Below, piece by piece: positions 1 through 11,190 of a DNA stretch of 64,000 bases (position 1 is its first letter; each line of letters opens with the position of its first letter). This DNA comes from Schizophyllum amplum (lineage: Eukaryota > Basidiomycota > Agaricomycetes > Agaricales > Schizophyllaceae): the NCBI GenBank assembly GCA_007026445.1, contig VDMD01000001.1, positions 4,588,001-4,652,000 of the forward strand, written 5' to 3'. The notes under the pieces are model-generated. The model had not been told where the DNA came from. It did not search any database and saw only the letters and a list, made by a program, of their open reading frames with translations. Position numbers and translations under genes: made by a program.

Positions 1-1100
1 TACGCAACAACATAAGATATCCTGAATGAAATGAAGGGCTTCCTCCTCTCATGAGGTTGACTGCTGATTGGATCCCGAGCCCCTAAGTCTCTCTCAAGGT
101 CCCTATTATACAGTAGCATACATGATTATATACAAATCACGAGTATACTGCTCAGCCAACAACGCATAAACATAATTGGAGGCCTAACATCAATCAGGAC
201 TAACTTGTACGCATTTAGAGTAAGTCTACTGGGCAGAAATATTCTAGGGACAGGAAGTGGAACAGTCAGAACAGACGCTCCCCAGCGGGCACCTGCATCT
301 ACGACAATACTGAGGTGTGCCTCACCCTGGCACCCTTTGCACCTCCTTTACCGCCGTGGGTGTTATCATCAACATCACATAAATACACACTGACTATCCT
401 AGCGTTGCCCTCACGTTCTGTGAGAATTTTTGCATCAGCTTAGCGGGAGAAATTCAATAAAAGGTGGACACACACACCTCCGTTGATTGTGCTCATGCTC
501 GCCTCGACGGTCGTGACTTGCTTCACATTCCGTTTAATTAGATTGCATAGCACAACGTGTCATCACCCAAATCAAAGTAGTATCAGCAGAATTATACGAG
601 TGATATATACTCAAGATAGTCTATATGGGACAGCCAGGGAGGCTTGCAGAGCACTGACGAGCGGCGAGAAAGAGAAAGATGAACAATATCACGCGGATTG
701 ATAGACGTGACGTAGCGTCACTCCGTAGCCGCACGCCCAGCCCTCGTGCACCAGCCGGCTGCGTGTTCGCGGTCGATTAGATCGAACTGCGCCCTGTACT
801 GCGCGCGTTACTGCCCATAACGCAGTAAGAATCTACTGCGTGACCTTTTGCCGGCTGTGTGACAGGCCCCGTAGGAGCGCCCGCTTACCCTCGTTCTACT
901 CCTTCATCAGCAGTGGCGGGCCCGAGTCCCCGCCTCGTGCGGATGCTGCTCTGCACGGTGGTGACGACCATGGCAAGGACGATGACCAATATCACCAAGA
1001 CACCTCTCGCCGCGCCTCCCGCGTCCGCCCCTTCAGCCTCAGCTTCACCTCCGCCGCCCACAAACACGACGGAAGCGACGGCACGCGCACCACGGACACC
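1..1100. other. No supported gene
   Basis: Only short reading frames with no recognisable protein character are present. An open frame continues upstream from the Ser/Ala-rich gene at 1101 to about 840 but has no ATG there, so a further 5' exon of that gene inside 800-1100 is possible. Nothing else is supported. Confidence 0.4.
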
Positions 1101-1987
1101 ATGCCGCCTACCCCTCTTGATACGTCTACCCCTCTTCATGCGTCTACCTCTCGCCCCGCGTCTATCTCTCTCCCCGCGTCTACCTCTCTCCACGCGTCTT
1201 CCTTCCTACACACGCCTGACCCTATTCACGCTACGTCAGCTGGAAAGGGGGACCGGCCATCGGTGGACTCAGCACGCTCGGCAGACTCGGTATCCGTCTA
1301 CACGCAGTCGTCGAGCGCGTCGACACGGGCGACGGCATATCCGCAAGGGAACCCGTCGGTGCCGATGGCAAGTAGGGCTGAAGATGGGGCAGCGCCCATG
1401 GTCATAGACGGGGCGGCGACCTCGACCGCAGACGGGCCGGCCACCGGGTCGCTGGCGGTCCCTCCAGTCGCTTCTTCGACCCACGCTCGCGCCCCAGCCG
1501 GCGAAGTCGTGTCGTCTGCACGCGGTCCGACCTCGTCCACCCGTGCGCCGACCTCGTCCACACGCGCGTCGACAGCGTCCCTACTCGACACGTCGTCTAT
1601 ATCCGGGACGTCATCGTCCAAATACCGGACGAAGATGAACTTGTTCAATCGCGGCTCGAGGGCTACGCAGTCCTCGAGCGGTGGTGCCTCGCTTGCGAGG
1701 GTCGATGCGGCTCCTGCGAGGGTCGATGCATCTCCTGCGAGGGCTGGACAGTATCCTGTGAGAGTCGATGCTTCGCCTGCAAGGGCCGATGCTTCGCCTG
1801 CGAGCGCCGGAGTAGGAAAGCACTCCATGAAAGGCAGTGCGTTCCCCGCGAATGGCAGTTCCTCGGTACGTGCCTTCCCTAGAATAATTAGGGTGCATTG
1901 CTGACGATTTCTGCTATGTAGCCGAGCAAGGATTTCCTCGCCGTTGAGATCCCGCGCGAGTCGCCCTTCGCAGGGTGGGATTTCTGA
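1101..1987 (+). CDS. Ser/Ala/Thr-rich hypothetical protein
   Basis: I do not recognise this gene. Two exons, 1101-1865 and 1922-1987, are joined across a 56-nt GT-AG intron and give about 276 residues. The first in-frame ATG is at 1101; the frame is open further upstream, so an earlier exon may be missing. The protein is low complexity: Ser/Thr/Pro/Ala repeats with recurring THARA/SSTRA-type and ARVDASPARA-type units in the second half. The short last exon encodes a non-repetitive tail (SKDFLAVEIPRESPFAGWDF), and this change of character exactly at a good splice junction is the best evidence that the gene is real. No signal peptide or catalytic motif is visible. Function unknown; a disordered regulatory or cell-surface protein would both fit. 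Confidence 0.45.
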
Positions 1988-2254
1988 GCGTTGGAGGGGT
2001 TCGTCGGAGCGTTTGAAGCGCTCCCTCTAGGCGCTTGAGCGCTCCTTCTGGGTGCTGCAGTGCTCTCGCTGAGGGTCGCTGAGTGTTGTTGTCCCCTCGT
2101 CTACACCTCGACATGATTCAATCTGGATCCTATCTCAAAATGCTCTTCAGCGGGCTTGACTGTACCAATGCCTGTCGTACTTTTTTTTTCTGACCCATCT
2201 CGTGCTTTCTGAATGTATCATCTCGTACTTTGCTGTCATGTACTGTAATCTAGA

Positions 2255-2380
2255 TTTATCAGGACTCTACATCTACCAGGACTCTACAGGACTCTACATC
2301 TATTAGGACTCTACATCTATCAGGACTCTAATCTATCAGGACTCTACATCTACCAGGACTCTACATCTATCAGGACTGTA
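2255..2380. repeat. Minisatellite, about 17-bp unit
   Basis: Imperfect tandem copies of a unit resembling aggactctacatctatc run through this stretch, with some units truncated to aggactctac. It lies in the gene-poor interval 1988-2458, in which I see nothing else. Confidence 0.75.
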
Positions 2381-2458
2381 GATAGCACAGCTACCAAGAT
2401 CAATCTCTCTTCTCTGACTTCGGACCGTCGCTTCCCATGCCATGATGATGTACTATCG

Positions 2459-2763
2459 TCACCCATCGTCTCGTGTATCGTTATTCAACATCTGTGCTTC
2501 GATAACTTGAGCGCGGACGCTCTCCATACTCGACGAGCAGCAGCGCTGAAGGAGTCCATGCATGTCCTCGTGAGATTTGGCGGCGGTGATGGCCTCGACC
2601 AACTCGGATGATAGGTATGGGTCGAATGGGACTGCACGTCTTCCAGTGTTGTCAACCAATCTCCAGTGTCGTCAATAAATCTCTGTTCTAGACCGACCGG
2701 TGAAGGCGTCGCACGCGATACACTGTTGTCTATTGTTTGCATCTGAACAGGTGACGCGGTCAC
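2459..2763 (-). other. Possible small or partial coding region
   Basis: Two overlapping minus-strand frames are open here. One (2459-2659) has a fairly natural composition with helical, Glu/Ala/Leu-rich sequence (SSELVEAITAAKSHEDMHGL). No start, splice structure or family could be established. It may be a remnant of a gene lost at the edge of the adjoining duplicated segment. Confidence 0.2.
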
Positions 2764-3201
2764 GTGTACATTGTCCGGTTTCTTGCACTCCCTCGCGTTC
2801 GCGCCGCGCGTTCATTCTACCTAGTAGCACCCCAATACTTGCGCATACTTTGTGGATATTTTATCGTCACTAGTGTAGGAGTCCGCGCTTTCCAGGATAA
2901 AATCATTCAGTGACTGGCCGCGCCTCTGCTGGCGCCGGTCCTTACGAACGGAGCGGAAATGGAGAGGCAGGAAGGACGGACGGGATAATATAGCAATGTA
3001 CAGGGTATAAGTACTCGACAATAGACATAGACGACTAGAATACATGGGGGTTCATGATACAGACAGTCCGATGCGCACCAGGCGCTGTGAAGGTACGTCG
3101 CTGCAGGCAAACGCGATGAGCGCCGCTGTGGCGACGTGCAGATGATGGGCTGCAGAGTATAGATCGCGTCTTTCTCAGTAAGGGGATAGACCCCGCTTCT
3201 T

Positions 3202-4143
3202 TCAGAAGGCGCTGATGGCCACAGGCGTCGGGCGACTGACGCTGAACCGCTTCGTATGCTGCTGAGTATCGTAAGCGCAAAACTCAGTGCCACATGAGGC
3301 CCGACTTACAGAAGCGAGCGTCCTCTTGGTAGGGTTTCTCCGCTGCATCTTGACGATCTGGATCTGAAGTCAGTACGTTACGATAATACGGAGGTTGACA
3401 CTCACGGGATGCCTGCGACGGTACTCGGCGTCTAGCTTCTCGACAAAGACAGAGCGCGCGCCAGACCTGTTACTGACCACCGTCTTGTCGAAGTCCAGAA
3501 ACGTCTTGGTGGCCAAATTTCGTAGCTGGGTAAGCGCGTCGTCGTGGAGAATGTATCCCTCCTCCGAGCGGGTCCGTCCACGCGACGTACGCCAGCGAGG
3601 GGGAACAGAGGCCTGCTCCATCTTGTGTATCAATGGGATGACCCATTGCTCTTGCGACGGTCCGCGCCATTCCGGGCTGGCGTGAAGATGGTTCGCTTTC
3701 TTGTCGGGCATGGTGTCGGTATAGATGTGCGAGATGTAACGCTGGAAGACGTTGCTGATGTCGGCGGCAGCGACGCCGCTGAAGGTACCCATTAGGCAGA
3801 CCTCCATCTCGACACCATTACCACGAGACTTCTTCGAGGAGCGGAGGACGATAGCTGGTCGCCGCTTCCCAGCATCGGAGGGGGAAGAGTCGTCGTAAAG
3901 GGTAGACCCGCGGGATGTGGGGTGAGCAATCGACCTCTGAGGATTATACTTTGACCCAATAACGGTGGAGCCGTGCGTCTGTGTATAATTGTCGCGAGGC
4001 TTGTCTTTGCCCAGAGCAGAGTAGAACGGGTCGAAGAGCGAGGCCACAACGACACGAATATCGCCTGCCTCCGGACTAGCCCCTGACTTTCCCTCTGGAC
4101 CAGCCAGACAGGCGATAGGGCAGTTACAGGGAAGATGGGACAT
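3202..4143 (-). CDS. A1: unrecognised protein, paralogue of A2
   Basis: Three exons on the minus strand, 4143-3406, 3357-3310 and 3261-3202, separated by two 48-nt introns, give 281 residues. The same exon pattern (long exon, 48-nt exon, 60-nt exon, all phase 0) occurs in A2 at 21866. The N-terminus is Cys-containing (MSHLPCNCPIACLAGPEG), the middle has KRRPAIVLRSSKK followed by a strand-like CLMGTF, then DISNVFQRYISHIYTDTMPDKK, and the C-terminus is basic and ends in PTPVAISAF. No signal peptide or membrane segment is seen. I do not recognise the family. The RPAIVL strand is faintly like small SH3-type barrel proteins, which is too weak to assign. The gene is divergent from B1, and a MITE sits in the shared promoter about 230 bp upstream of the start. 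Confidence 0.75.
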
Positions 4144-4369
4144 GAGAAAGATGGAGGGAGGTAGTCTTGCCGGACGTCGCGAACTTGGTCCTTTAAAACG
4201 ACCAAGTGGTGTATTGGTGGTCTAGTGGCCATGCTTTCCATATCGACACAGCCAAGACCCACGGAACGAGAACAATTAACGCCTTCCAAACGCGACAAGC
4301 TGGGGCCATGCTTCAGCGACGAAAGTGGAAGGAGAACAAAGGAGCAAGCCTGATGCCAAACCGGCGTAA

Positions 4370-4869
4370 GAGCCTGTACAGCAACCGCTGATTTCACGCG
4401 GAAACGCTTTCCGCTGAGAACTGACGGCAAGTCGCCGACGGGATCAGCCGGCAGGGGCCGGGCGCGTGGTGTTTCTCCGGCCACGCGCTTGCGCCATCGC
4501 GAGGATCTGTCCTTCCCGCCCTCCCGCTCGTCGTCTGGCGCGTCGCCGCCGCGAGTCCCATGTCGGTGAGAAATTCTTGACTTGCGTATACACTGTGAAG
4601 CTATACATATAAATTCGTGTCTTTACTCTACGCTACCACGGTTACAAACGATGTGCAAAATTTCGGTGTCGGGCAACGTCAACGGGGCGGCGGCGACGCG
4701 CCAGACGACGAGCGGGAGGGCGGGAAGGACAGATCCTCGCGATGGCGCAAGCGCGTGGCCGGAGAAACACCACGCGCCCGGCCCCTGCCGGCTGATCCCG
4801 TCGGCGACTTGCCGTCAGTTCTCAGCGGAAAGCGTTTCCGCGTGAAATCAGCGGTTGCTGTACAGGCTC
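4370..4869. mobile_element. Foldback MITE, PIF/Harbinger-like, 500 bp
   Basis: The element has near-perfect inverted arms of 183 bp (4370-4552 and 4687-4869) around a 134-bp spacer and begins GAGCCTGTACAGCAACCG. It is flanked by the direct repeat taa at 4367-4369 and 4870-4872. Three-base TAA/TTA target duplications are the hallmark of the PIF/Harbinger superfamily. No transposase frame is present, so it is non-autonomous. The paralogous B3/A2 promoter has no insertion at the matching site (around 21620-21630 on the opposite strand), which acts as an empty-site control. Confidence 0.85.
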
Positions 4870-4907
4870 TAAACATGCACCAGACCGCGGCCGTCACGCG
4901 TCATCCG

Positions 4908-4933
4908 GAGAACAATAACCACCATATGCAGCC
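4908..4933 (+). promoter_or_regulatory. Conserved B-gene promoter element
   Basis: This 26-bp block is 153 bp upstream of the B1 ATG. Read on the minus strand it contains CATATGGTGGTTATTGTTCT. The same 26 bases occur upstream of B2 (19303-19328) and B3 (21576-21601), while the surrounding sequence has drifted. The core CATATG is an E-box-like palindrome. Role inferred from conservation only. Confidence 0.55.
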
Positions 4934-5085
4934 AGGGCGACGAGCGGCCAATCCGAAAACAATGGAAGATCAAGCTCCCCTTGTTCCTTTTTTCTTCTAC
5001 ACCATCATCTTCTAACGCACGCAAACCGCTAGCTTGCGAGCAGACCGCCCCATTGCGTCCATATCCTCCAACAGTTCCTCTCAGC

Positions 5086-6592
5086 ATGTCTGTCCCCCTC
5101 CGACACTCCTACGTCATCGTCTGGATCGACCCTGAGGAAACACTAGAGCATCTCGACGACGAAGAAGTGCGGGAAGCCTGCCGCCGCCTCAATTGCGGCA
5201 AATATGTCGCTGTCGTAACCTCGGTGCGTAACTTCACGATGCTCTGAATACGCATGCTAAGCTCTTTCCTTCAGGGCATCGGTCTCCCCATCCCTGGAAT
5301 GCGGTATCACTCGTACAGTATCGACTTTGTCATTCAAGGCTTCCCGTCGGACAACCCGGATACAAACTTCGAGTCCGCCATGTCCTGCCCCATACTGCCG
5401 AACACATTTCACCCCGAAGGCCGTCGACCTCTGCGAGCCATACAACCCCTCCCCTGGCCCGATTGCCATCATCGCGCGCTGTGCAACGACGACGTCAAGT
5501 TCCGCCTGAGATACTCCAATGCGCGCCCTCAATCATACCTCAACGCGACAGAACTCCTCGTCCTACAACAATGTCTTTCCGAAGACTATTCCCGCATGAC
5601 GGTTCTTGAGCGCTGCAAGGAGTCTGGGACCGAGCCGCCCCCTCGCAAGGCGGGCGAGATCACGAATTTGATGCGCTTGACGATCGAGGCAGCGGATAAC
5701 GAGTACACGGATCGGCCGGACTGGGAAGAGATCCCTCTCAACTCGGAATTTGATGAGGAAGAGAATGCGCCCATGCAGTTGGAGGAACCACACTCACAAC
5801 CAAACAACCAGGGCGACGGTCAGTCGTACTCGAGCAGCGGCTCGTATACGGACGAGGAGGGTAACGACGAGGATGGACAAGAGGAAGACGACGACGACGA
5901 CGACGACTTTGGCTTGGCCATCCTTACTGCGATGCTCGGACACCAGGAGGACGGTGGCATGCTCAGGATGGTCATGAACGTCTCGTACGACCTCTCCCTC
6001 GTCGACAGCCCGCCCGACCCAGCCGGGTACTTCAAGGAGGTGGAAGCTATCATCCAGTGAGCTTGATCTTCTGTGTGGCGCGCTTTGGCTAATGGTTTCG
6101 CAGGATCGAGGAGGATTTCAAGCAGCGCATGCTTCGCAACATCGAGCAGGTGAAGCGACAGGACGAGGAGTACATTACCTCTCTTCAAACCGCGCAGCAC
6201 GCTGCGAAGGCGCCTACCGACGAGCACAATACGAAGGCGCCTATCGACGAGAAGGCCGAAACTGCTGCAGAGGCAGCTCCGGAGGGTGCACGCGATGTGG
6301 TGCAAGCCGTCGCGGCGTCGACGGAGGACGCGGAGCCGTCATCCACCGAGGACGAGGCGCCGCCCTTAGTGCATGCAGGCGCCGATGATGGGGCGTCTCT
6401 CGAGAAGCCGACTTCGGTCGAGGTCATGATGCCTCAAAGTGAGTACTGCCCCGTTGTGCTGTTGTAGTCGATCCTGACCCGTATCTTACAGCGCGCCCTC
6501 GCAAGAAGCGCTCCGGTTTCTTGAAGGTGGTCGATGCCGTGCTGAAGCGCATGTTCTGCTGGCCGAGGCGCACTGAGGCGCGTTCTCAATAA
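5086..6592 (+). CDS. B1: unrecognised acidic protein, B family
   Basis: Four exons, 5086-5223, 5275-6056, 6104-6438 and 6492-6592, with introns of 51, 47 and 53 nt in phases 0, 2 and 1, give 451 residues. The start MSVPLRHSYVIVWIDP aligns with those of B2-B4. Conserved blocks in order: HLDDEEVREACRRLNCGKYVA; YSIDFVIQGFP and SAMSCPILPN then HPEGRRPLRAIQPLPWPDC; an acidic Ser/Asp/Glu-rich linker with seven consecutive Asp around 5888-5908; SLVDSPPDPAGYFKEVEAI; a helical IEEDFKQRMLRNIEQVKRQD; a variable Ala/Glu-rich stretch; and a basic tail with PRKKRSGFLKVV and FCWP. No catalytic signature is recognised. No signal peptide is visible, so a cytoplasmic or nuclear protein is likely. Divergent partner of A1. 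Confidence 0.8.
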
Positions 6593-6915
6593 CATCATGC
6601 TGACTTACATCCCGCGTCACTGCTTTTCGAGGAGGGTGATCCATCAGTCGCCCACAGTTGGTATATACGTTACATGTTGGTCCAGTTCGGGCCTGTATTT
6701 GTGCACGTCGAGCAATAATGATATCGTGCGAGATGCTAAGTTGCAGTATAAGTATCCGATGATCCTTTGCCTGAGCGAGATTCATGCACCCAGTCTTGAA
6801 AATCACTTGAATCTTAGGACAACATGAGAGGTACACGCGTGCCATCGCCTTGACTCCCCTTACTTACTTATGTAAGGGAATAAGGGGAGCAAAAAAAGTA
6901 CATGACTTCGCATAT
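6593..6915. other. Intergenic, small hairpin
   Basis: No gene seen. A short imperfect palindrome (ctccccttactt ... aaggggag, about 6855-6890) lies just beyond the end of tRNA-Glu, followed by the tRNA terminator at 6891-6897. Confidence 0.4.
6891..6897 (-). terminator. Pol III terminator of tRNA-Glu
   Basis: A run of seven T on the minus strand, 18 nt past the 3' end of tRNA-Glu, is the standard RNA polymerase III stop. Confidence 0.7.
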
Positions 6916-6987
6916 TTCGGATACGGGGAATCGAACCCCGAGCTGCCGCGTGAGAGGCGGCAATGTTGGCCGTTACACCATATCCGA
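6916..6987 (-). tRNA. tRNA-Glu (anticodon CTC)
   Basis: The minus strand folds as a 72-nt cloverleaf. The acceptor pair is TCGGATA with TATCCGA plus discriminator A. The anticodon arm is CCGCCTCTCACGCGG with CTC in the loop, and the T arm is GGGGTTCGATTCCCC. There is no intron. A and B box promoter sequences are intact and a T7 run follows, so the gene looks functional. It stands just outside the edge of the inverted duplication. Confidence 0.93.
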
Positions 6988-7537
6988 CTGACAAGCCAAT
7001 TAATGCCATGACTGTTATTCGTTTGTTTGCTACCACACAGTCTTACGTCACCTTTCTTGGCGTGTATCTCACTTTCGCTTCTTGACCCGAACTGTCGCGA
7101 CCTTTTGAAGGCACCTGCGAGATACTTCCTCTGGACCTATCGGACTACAAGTGCTATCCACTTGGGTGTGCGTGCGAGCTGGCTAATAGTTGAGCATAAC
7201 GACTTTTGGTGCATATTGAATAACTCGGAGGGACCGCCACTGGCTAACTTCCGCGCCTCCCAGTCGGATCAGGTGACGCCCCATGGACGCACAGCATATC
7301 CGTAGACTCACTGTAAAAGGCTGAAGCGTGCTCTGAACACCGCAAACCGTCTGTTGCTATCAACATGGCACTCACTGGGATCGGAGACGCCCGCCGCCAC
7401 AAATATACGCCCTTGGCGTCCCCTTCGCAGCAAATCATGAGTATATTGTCAAACAGCGTGGTGAGAACGCGTCTGTGTCGGCTATGCAACTCATAAACTG
7501 ATAGCCTCATTAGTTCTCAATCTCTGCCCTTGCGTAC
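6988..7537. other. Intergenic, no feature seen
   Basis: Upstream region of the membrane-type F-box gene at 7538. Short frames only. Confidence 0.4.
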
Positions 7538-9433
7538 ATGTCCGCCGTCCTCAATCATCAGGCTGCCTTTCGCGAGCCATACATCGTTCTAGTCGGCAAC
7601 TGGCTAGAGCTCTTCGTGGTCGCCTCTACAGTTTTGCTTCTGCTCTTCTGTCCCATATTGGGCCTCCTATCGAAACGGTACACCGGTCTTGGATTCAGTC
7701 GCGTGCACGCTTTGGCTCAGTTCCTCGCATATCTCGCTTTCGGAATATCGACATACCTCTTCACGTACAAAGCGCGAATTATGCTACGGCCCGGCGCCGT
7801 CAACGTCACCCTCATCATCAATCTGAACGACTGGGGCTTCGTAGCGGGGAGCGCTGCTCGATGTGTGGTCACCTTGTTCAAGGCGATGGAGACCCTTATC
7901 GGGATGACCTCGGGCATAGTCACATTCGTCGCGATAGGCGCGCTCTTCGTCGTGACAAGGCGAGCGTCCAAGCGAATCTCCGAGCTAGCAAAGGTGGAGG
8001 CTACTTTTTGGGACGCGCGGGCATCGCGTATGGGTCATCTCGCACATAATCCTTCCGGTCATCCCTGGCTTTCGGACATGCCTCCGGAGATCTTGGAGGA
8101 GATCTGCAAACGCCTCGGGCTATACAATCTCCTCTTCGTCTGCCTCGTCGACAAGCATCTCAACGCGTCCGCTACGCGATGGCTGTACCGGCACGTGTTG
8201 CTCCGCAAGATGAGCCAAAGCGTCAAATTCTTCCGCACGATCGTGCACTCGGACGCCGCCGCAGCCGCCGTCAGGACGCTGTTTATGTGAGGTTGCTGAG
8301 AATCGTTCCGCTTCATGAGCTGATTGTCTTACAGCGACCCCTCGAGGATCACCTCTGACGCGTCTTGCTGGCTCCCTGCGTACCACAAACTTATGGCCGC
8401 AGCCATGCGACGGATGAGAGGCGTGGAGATCCTTCCCTTACAGCACTCTCGATATCTCCCTCTCCTCCTTGCCAACGCGCACTTCCCCGCTTTGCAACAA
8501 TGCGATATACACCTCACCTCCGCGACACCGGTCTTCCTCTCTCGCCAGCCGACCCTTCGCTCGGTTTACATCCGGACGAGGCTGCCCATCGACGTCGACT
8601 ATGCCTTCTACCATGACGAATTTCGCCACATCGCGTCTTCGTTCTCGAACGTGGAGATTCTGACGTGCCCTAGCTACATCGCGGGCGCGATTCTACCACA
8701 GCCGAGTGTACGGAGCATAACAATTATGTGGAACTCAGAAACAATAGCCTGGGACGCGGCTGAGGTATATGGGAGACTGTGCATGCTGGAGCCCACTCTA
8801 TACGTTTTGCGCAGCATTACAACTATGAGGGAATTACCTGCGCACCTTCGTGCCATGAAATCCTACCCACTTACGACAACAAAGATCGACTTCCGCGTGA
8901 CGGACATTCCGCCACGCCCTGACGCGGTACGCGATCATGCTCTCTACGACATATATGTGATGCTGATACTTTTATAGGACGTCTACCTACAATTTGCAGA
9001 CGTCCTCTCGAAAATACCCACATTGAAAGTCTTTTATTTGACGGGAACCAGAGTACTACCCGTGTTCCTCGACCTGAACGCGCTCGACGAAGAGCAGGAC
9101 GTCGTGCACACGTTCTGCTCGCGCTGCCCGTCGCTTGTTCAAGTGATCCTCGGCAGTTGAGTCAGTCCCTTTTTGTCGTTCGCATAGCTGACATCGGAAG
9201 TAGGTGGAACAAACTGGGTCGTGGCGAGTCGTGGCACAGTTCTTCCGTCGCTTCCTCGGCGCTCAGACGCGACGATGCCGGACAGCAGGCTGACGGCGCG
9301 CTGGATAGAGCGAAGCGTGCATTCTGGGCGAATAGGCTGGGACTGCGTCCCGCAGGTTATGGAGCTACCGTACGTGGACCGGCTGGCCCTCATTGTACCC
9401 ATGATATCGTGGGCGTTTCGAGAACGGCAATAA
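7538..9433 (+). CDS. F-box protein with N-terminal membrane segments
   Basis: Four exons, 7538-8286, 8335-8926, 8978-9155 and 9204-9433, with introns of 48, 51 and 48 nt, give 582 residues in one closed frame. The donor of intron 3 is the weak GTTGAG. Residues about 25-140 contain three hydrophobic stretches (ELFVVASTVLLLLFC, ALAQFLAYLAFGISTYLF and GIVTFVAIGALFVV). An F-box follows at about 172-220 (LSDMPPEILEEICKRLGLYN ... ATRWLYRHV). The rest resembles leucine-rich-repeat-like fungal F-box C-termini (PTLRSVYIRTRL, FSNVEILTCPSY, PTLKVFYLTGT). Expected role: SCF substrate receptor binding Skp1, here possibly tethered to a membrane. The hydrophobic region is in the same exon as the F-box, so fusion by mis-splicing is unlikely. 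Substrate unknown. Confidence 0.75.
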
Positions 9434-11190
9434 TCGAGCGAAGCCGGCGTTTTCCAGCGAGATGTGACGCGCTCGATCCTTTCGTTGGTGCGGGACTGGT
9501 ACGGTTTTTCTTCCCGACGTAAGTCCTCGAATTCAGGGAGAAGGGAGCGTAAATACCCTGTGGACTTTATCGGCTCGAGCTGAGGGTGCGTAGAACACAT
9601 TGCCTAGGCGGTTCAGTTTCTCATTTGTCTTCTCCAAGCTCCCGTTACTACATATCAAGTCTGGAAGGCCCCCCTCGGGCCGTTGATGTCAAGTTTGCTT
9701 CAAAACACGCTTTTAAGTGCCCGCCGTTAGCACTTTTCATGTGTTCAGATCTACGGGGCGCTCCTTCCTCATCTCATTCAGGTTTATAAAACGCTACCTG
9801 ACCTGCTCGACGTAAACTCCGCCGTGCGCAGCATTCAATGAGGTAGAAGACTGAACGTCCTCGGTCTCGCGACCAGACCCGCAGCGCGTCGTCCCTTCCC
9901 GCGACCCTTCACCATGGGTCCAGGAACGCCGTCACCTCGCTGAACTCTTCGGAATCCAGCTCGAACCCTGTCCTTCGCGACGCGAAGCACCCGCGATCGT
10001 ACACGCGCAGCTTTTCACCGGCACTCAGTATTTTCTAGGTGCGTCACAAGATCTACGGTTGACAGAACTCTGCCTTACGATGAAATTGTATCAAGCTCTC
10101 GCGCTGCGTCAAATAGAGGGGATGACTCCTCAGGCCTCAGGCCTCAGTCTGTACCAGCGCTCATGATTCTGTATCCGAATACGAGTTCTCGTAAGCTACG
10201 CTCTCCACCCGGGTGGAGTTTCTGATGTGGCTGACCTCCCCTCGGCACGGTCGCGCCTCAGGCGCAGCCGACCATGCGAAACAGTACGTGTAAGCTGTCG
10301 TGTTCTATGTAGCATACAGACTCACAGGCCTATAGAACGGGACATGTCTCGTGGGAGGGACAGCTTGATAGTGTTCAATACAAGCGGCCTTTCCCCTTCT
10401 GACCTCCGCTCACGGCACGTTCGCATAGCTTCGGCTGCGCTCTTCATGGCAAAGGAGGCTCAGGATGTACACCGTACTTCGCCCGCAACTCGTCATATGT
10501 GCGACGGCCACTCGCGTTCTTCCGCCTCGAGATTGTCGTAGCTTGCTCTCACTGGCCCGTCGAAGAGGTTGGGCAGCTGCTTTGCTCCCAGTGAGTCGAA
10601 CAAGTCGGAACACAACATCTGAACATGCATAGAAGCCGCCTTCCACCTGTCATCAGCCGGCGGGCACGCACGCTCGAATCTCAGATATTCCCATGCCCGC
10701 ACACCGACTCAGTAGCGCGGAGTTCGAAAAGGCTGAGTTGGAAAGCAGAGCGATTGCGATGGTATCGGCGTGCGACGACGAATGGCTAGCGCTACCATCT
10801 CATCACGGTGAATAAGATAAGTAGAGCTTGACACTCAAACCATCTCGTAAAGGCGCTCGTAATATGATCGTCGGGGACGATGGGTAGGTATGGCAGTCCC
10901 TTTTGTACAATGCGAACCGTAGGAAGGTAGGCAAGTTCGGAAGAAAGTAGATACATAGTCGGAGAATATACACGCTAGCTAGACAAACAGAATCCCTCGT
11001 GGATGAATGAGCAGAGTAGATGAGTGGCGGGAGGCAGTATCAGACAGTGGTATCAAAAGTCCATCATGATAGCGACATCGAGAACAAAACACACGATAGC
11101 AGGCAACCAAAGAAAACAAACGAAACGTCCGTATCGTATCATCGAACAGACCCGTGTCGCGCGCTTTTAGTCCAAGGAGGCCGATCCTCA
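9434..11190. other. Long gene-poor interval
   Basis: No gene is supported. A minus-strand frame at 10493-10702 (about 69 residues, with CSDLFDSLGAKQLPN and EEREWPSHI) has protein-like composition and could be the tail of a decayed gene, but no start or splice context was found. The remainder holds only short frames. Confidence 0.35.

Larger units (their letters stand above)
4144..5085. promoter_or_regulatory. Divergent A1/B1 promoter, MITE-interrupted
   Basis: This 942-bp interval lies between the start codons of A1 and B1. Removing the 500-bp MITE and one 3-bp target duplication leaves about 439 bp, close to the 424 bp between B3 and A2, and the two can be aligned over most of their length. 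A TTTTAAA box lies at about 4191-4199 in the A1 direction. A 26-bp element shared with the B2 and B3 promoters lies at 4908-4933, on the B1 side of the MITE. Confidence 0.65.
2821..6592. repeat. Inverted segmental duplication, copy 1
   Basis: This segment carries the A1 and B1 genes, their shared promoter and the 3' flank of A1. It matches 19972-23216 in reverse orientation. Homology in the A1 3' flank continues to 2821, where the string ctagtagcacccc matches ggggtgctactag near 23205-23216, and stops abruptly beyond. At the other end homology runs to the B stop codons and fades beyond. The main internal difference is the 500-bp MITE present only in this copy. Divergence in coding sequence shows the duplication is not very recent. 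Confidence 0.8.

Noticed and set aside
840..1100. 5' extension of the Ser/Ala-rich gene
   Set aside because: The frame is open but has no ATG before 1101 and no clear acceptor, so it was left out of the coding call.
3800..3860. PemK/MazF-like strand in A1 (RRPAIVL)
   Set aside because: One short strand motif is not enough; no second conserved toxin-fold motif was seen, so no such function is assigned.
4207..4230. tRNA-like A box (TGGTCTAGTGG)
   Set aside because: No B box, cloverleaf or T-run terminator follows, so it is not a tRNA gene.
4617..5015. Plus-strand frame of 132 codons
   Set aside because: Most of it is the right arm of the MITE, and the mirror frame appears in the left arm, so it is inverted-repeat sequence rather than a gene.
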